DNA from: Epiperipatus broadwayi | Taxonomy: Eukaryota > Onychophora > Udeonychophora > Euonychophora > Peripatidae | DNA: 64,000 bases | Assembly (NCBI GenBank): GCA_028023455.1 | Contig: JAQFVV010012398.1 | Location: 8,704,682-8,768,681, forward strand | Direction of reading: 5' to 3' | Shown: piece by piece, positions 61,813 through 64,000 of the stretch | Position numbering within the stretch: the stretch's first letter is position 1 | Layout of the letters: every line of letters starts with the position of its first letter | Notes under the pieces: model-generated | Database searches by the model: none | Told to the model about the DNA's origin: nothing | Seen by the model: the letters and a program-made list of their open reading frames with translations, nothing else | Program-made: the position numbers and the translations under genes

Positions 61813-61889
61813 TATATAAAAGAGAATCGAAGTTAGCGTCTTTCACTAAGTTATTAGCAATCAAACTGACTACAATCAACTCTTTTCAG
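61813..61889 (+). promoter_or_regulatory. Candidate core promoter and non-coding first exon
   Basis: TATATAAA at 61813-61820 is followed by a TTCACT initiator-like sequence whose A, 61845, lies 32 bases downstream of the start of the TATA box, the usual distance. At 61887-61892, CAG|GTAATT matches a splice donor and would end a 45-base exon without ATG. CpG is not depleted here, unlike the decayed repeats. No downstream coding exon is visible before 64000, so any gene would extend past the window. TCTTTTCAG could alternatively be a splice acceptor. Confidence 0.35.
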
Positions 61890-62669
61890 GTAATTTTATT
61901 TTATGGATTTAATTTAAAGCGTTTTTTTTTTTTTAAACTGAAAATTAGAAACAAGCAATAGAAATTTTTAGCATCGACAATTAATAATATCTTTGCTCTA
62001 AATTTAAGCCTTATTTGAAAAAAAAAAAATATTAAGTATTAATCATCTACTGAAAATCAATTTATAAAGGATGCTGCGAAAGAAGAACAATTAAGCATCG
62101 TTAAAAGTGGTTTTATCAAACTTAAAAATTGTTATAGGGTCTAAGATTTTGGATTCTCTTATAACACAGTATAAATAAATATATGTTATAAAATTAAAAA
62201 TTCCGTGTGAAGAAACTATATAAGTTTTAATTTTCATATTAAACGTGAGTAATAAGTTATTTTATTATACGTATATTATTGTTCAATATGTTGCTTTTAC
62301 AATAATATATTACTATAGAAAATATATCCCTTATAAAATTATATTTAAGTATTATAGGAGATAATTTAACCAATATTTTTATTTTACTACATATTAGCTA
62401 TTTTGTATATATATATATACGTTTTTTGTCTACCTGTAGGTAGTTTATAAGATTAAAACTAAAAGTAGACAATGGTTTAACTTATTTAGATGTCAGACTC
62501 TTTTTTCGTATCAATTATTTTTAGCGTTATGGTTAAAGTGAGGTTTTTGTTCCAGCTATAAATAATTAAATACCCATTTACCAATTAGTAATAAATAGTT
62601 GAATTTTTAAAAAAGTCTTCGGTTTATTTAAAAACCTTCAGATACAATAAATACTTATCAAATTCTTCT
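61890..62669. other. Possible intron or intergenic sequence
   Basis: AT-rich with no open frame. If the promoter call is right, this is the first intron. Confidence 0.3.
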
Positions 62670-62795
62670 GAAAATATTCATCATCATTTTCACCCATTAT
62701 CAATCCATTGCAGGATGAATGTCTCTCCAAGTTCAATCCATCTCTAATCTCTTAAAGTCCAGTTTAAGATTTCAACTGTCCATAAATTAACATGG
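62670..62795 (-). repeat. RTE 3' end fragment, antisense
   Basis: Matches the last bases of the element at 55.8-56.04 kb in reverse: ATCATCATTTTCACC, then TATCAATCCATTGCAGGATG, then, after an internal deletion, TCCAGTTTAAGATTTCAACT. It is a 5'-truncated insertion of the same RTE family. Confidence 0.8.
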
Positions 62796-64000
62796 CTTTT
62801 CTCACTATAAGTGTTGTATGTATTATGTACATTGAATTACAGTTGTTTCAAGAAAAGTTTTAATCGCTTAGAATTAGATATTAGAATAGTAATAATTTTG
62901 ATTATCACCTAAGATAGTTATTTCCCCCTTCTTAACTTTTTTTAAATCTTTTTAGTATTCTAAAAATCTTATATCTGTATAATCACCAGTAAACCTTTTG
63001 TAAAAATAATCTCATATTAGAACAAAACTCAAAAAGTAAAACTAATTTATATTAAAACAGTTTATTAAAAAATAAACCTACTTTGATGTAATGAATTTCT
63101 CTCACTTATGTATAATTTTATGAGTAAACTTTCACCATTTATTTTTTCAGGCAAAACCTAAGTTGATAAATAATATTCAATCTAAAAACAGACCCATATC
63201 TTATATGATATAATTGTGCTTTGATAATGAAATATATTGAATGTCTGTATTCACCCTAGAAAGACTATAGATTCTTAGAGTAATAGACATTTGACATTCA
63301 GCTTGATATTTTTGATATAAAATATCATACCTTAAGACAAAGTAGTTAATTTATTTGTAATATTTTAATATAACCATAGAAAAGTATTAAAATATTTAAA
63401 TATATCACCTTATTTTTGTTTTATAATTATTTATATTTATTACTTCATAAATATTATTTGTTCTCAGCTTTTTATTTTTTTAATTATTAAAATTTGTACT
63501 TTATTGTCTCAAACTGTAAACTAATTTGATTAAGATTGAAGTTAATATAATGTAATGTTCTGTTAATCAAATATCAATGACTGATTTACAATTCCTATAA
63601 TAATGGGGAAATGCTCAATTTTTATTTGATTGATGATTACTAAAATTTCAATGTTTGTATTCCTATATTAGAAGTTTATTGCTTAATATAAGAATGCATA
63701 TAACAATTAACTGTTAATCATTTATAAACTATAATTGTGATTAATCTTGTTGAAAGTTTGGTACAAATGATAAAAGGTTTCCCTGAAACTTGTCCAGTGA
63801 GCTTTGTACTGTCACAGTTCATAGCTCAAAAGTTGGATGTTATAATTTACATAAATATCACTAGAGAATCAAATGAATGGCCTGATTTATATATATAAAT
63901 TTAAAATGTAGATTGATATGAGTGTATGATAAACTGTCTAGAGCATATGCGACTATTCAAAGAAAAATTGGATTTTTTTTATAGCGAGAGAAATTTTAAG
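62796..64000. other. AT-rich sequence, no gene seen
   Basis: Nothing recognised. An acceptor-like TATTTTTTCAG at about 63139-63150 is followed by sequence without an open frame. Confidence 0.4.

Overview
This is a very AT-rich (roughly three quarters A+T) animal nuclear sequence with no intact host gene that I can demonstrate. Everything recognisable is either a transposable element, a decayed retrocopy, or at most an isolated exon or promoter candidate. The elements are a Penelope-like element, RTE-type and jockey/CR1-like LINEs, a Ty3/Gypsy element with a mag-like integrase tail, tRNA-derived SINEs and foldback/MITE-like palindromes. Together with an animal ribosomal protein RPS3 retrocopy and a NOTUM-family carboxylesterase pseudogene, these point to an invertebrate metazoan. 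I cannot fix the phylum from sequence alone; a chelicerate or other arthropod, or a mollusc, would fit. There is no bacterial or viral gene organisation, no rRNA, no functional tRNA and no CRISPR array.

Layout. 1-9.5 kb: one candidate exon on the minus strand (1.2 kb), the 3' half of a Penelope-like element ending in a GIY-YIG nuclease (2.2-3.2 kb, minus), a decayed LINE endonuclease (4.6-5.6 kb), and a NOTUM pseudogene (8.1-9.3 kb, minus) next to a 52-bp palindrome. 9.5-17 kb: a LINE with an inverted LINE fragment inserted in it and a perfect (ATT)81 tract at its 3' end, then a complete but internally deleted Ty3/Gypsy element with two LTRs and a 5-bp target-site duplication. 17-25 kb: an antisense jockey-like LINE, a 71-bp Penelope tail and a 288-bp MITE. 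25-25.8 kb: a full-length processed RPS3 pseudogene with a 14-bp target-site duplication. 26-37 kb: SINE-like fragments, large inverted repeats (29.4-30.3 kb), a small MITE, two diverged LTR-like repeats, a minisatellite and shuffled shared blocks. 37-45 kb: antisense ORF1/endonuclease remains, two sense LINE remnants and a long trinucleotide tract. 47-49 kb: two related palindromes that carry tRNA-like B boxes.

51-57 kb is the clearest piece of history: an almost complete 3.27-kb RTE element sits inside an older antisense copy of its own family, flanked by an 11-bp target-site duplication. The older copy also carries a 98-bp tRNA-derived SINE with a 16-bp duplication. A third antisense copy at 59.6-60.5 kb lacks the insertion and works as an internal control. 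At 61.8 kb a TATA box, initiator and splice-donor-like arrangement may be the promoter of a gene that runs out of the window.

The genes do not form a pathway. The common thread is retrotransposition: LINE machinery plausibly made the RPS3 and SINE insertions, and many of the disabling changes are C-to-T or G-to-A at CpG, as expected from decay of methylated DNA.
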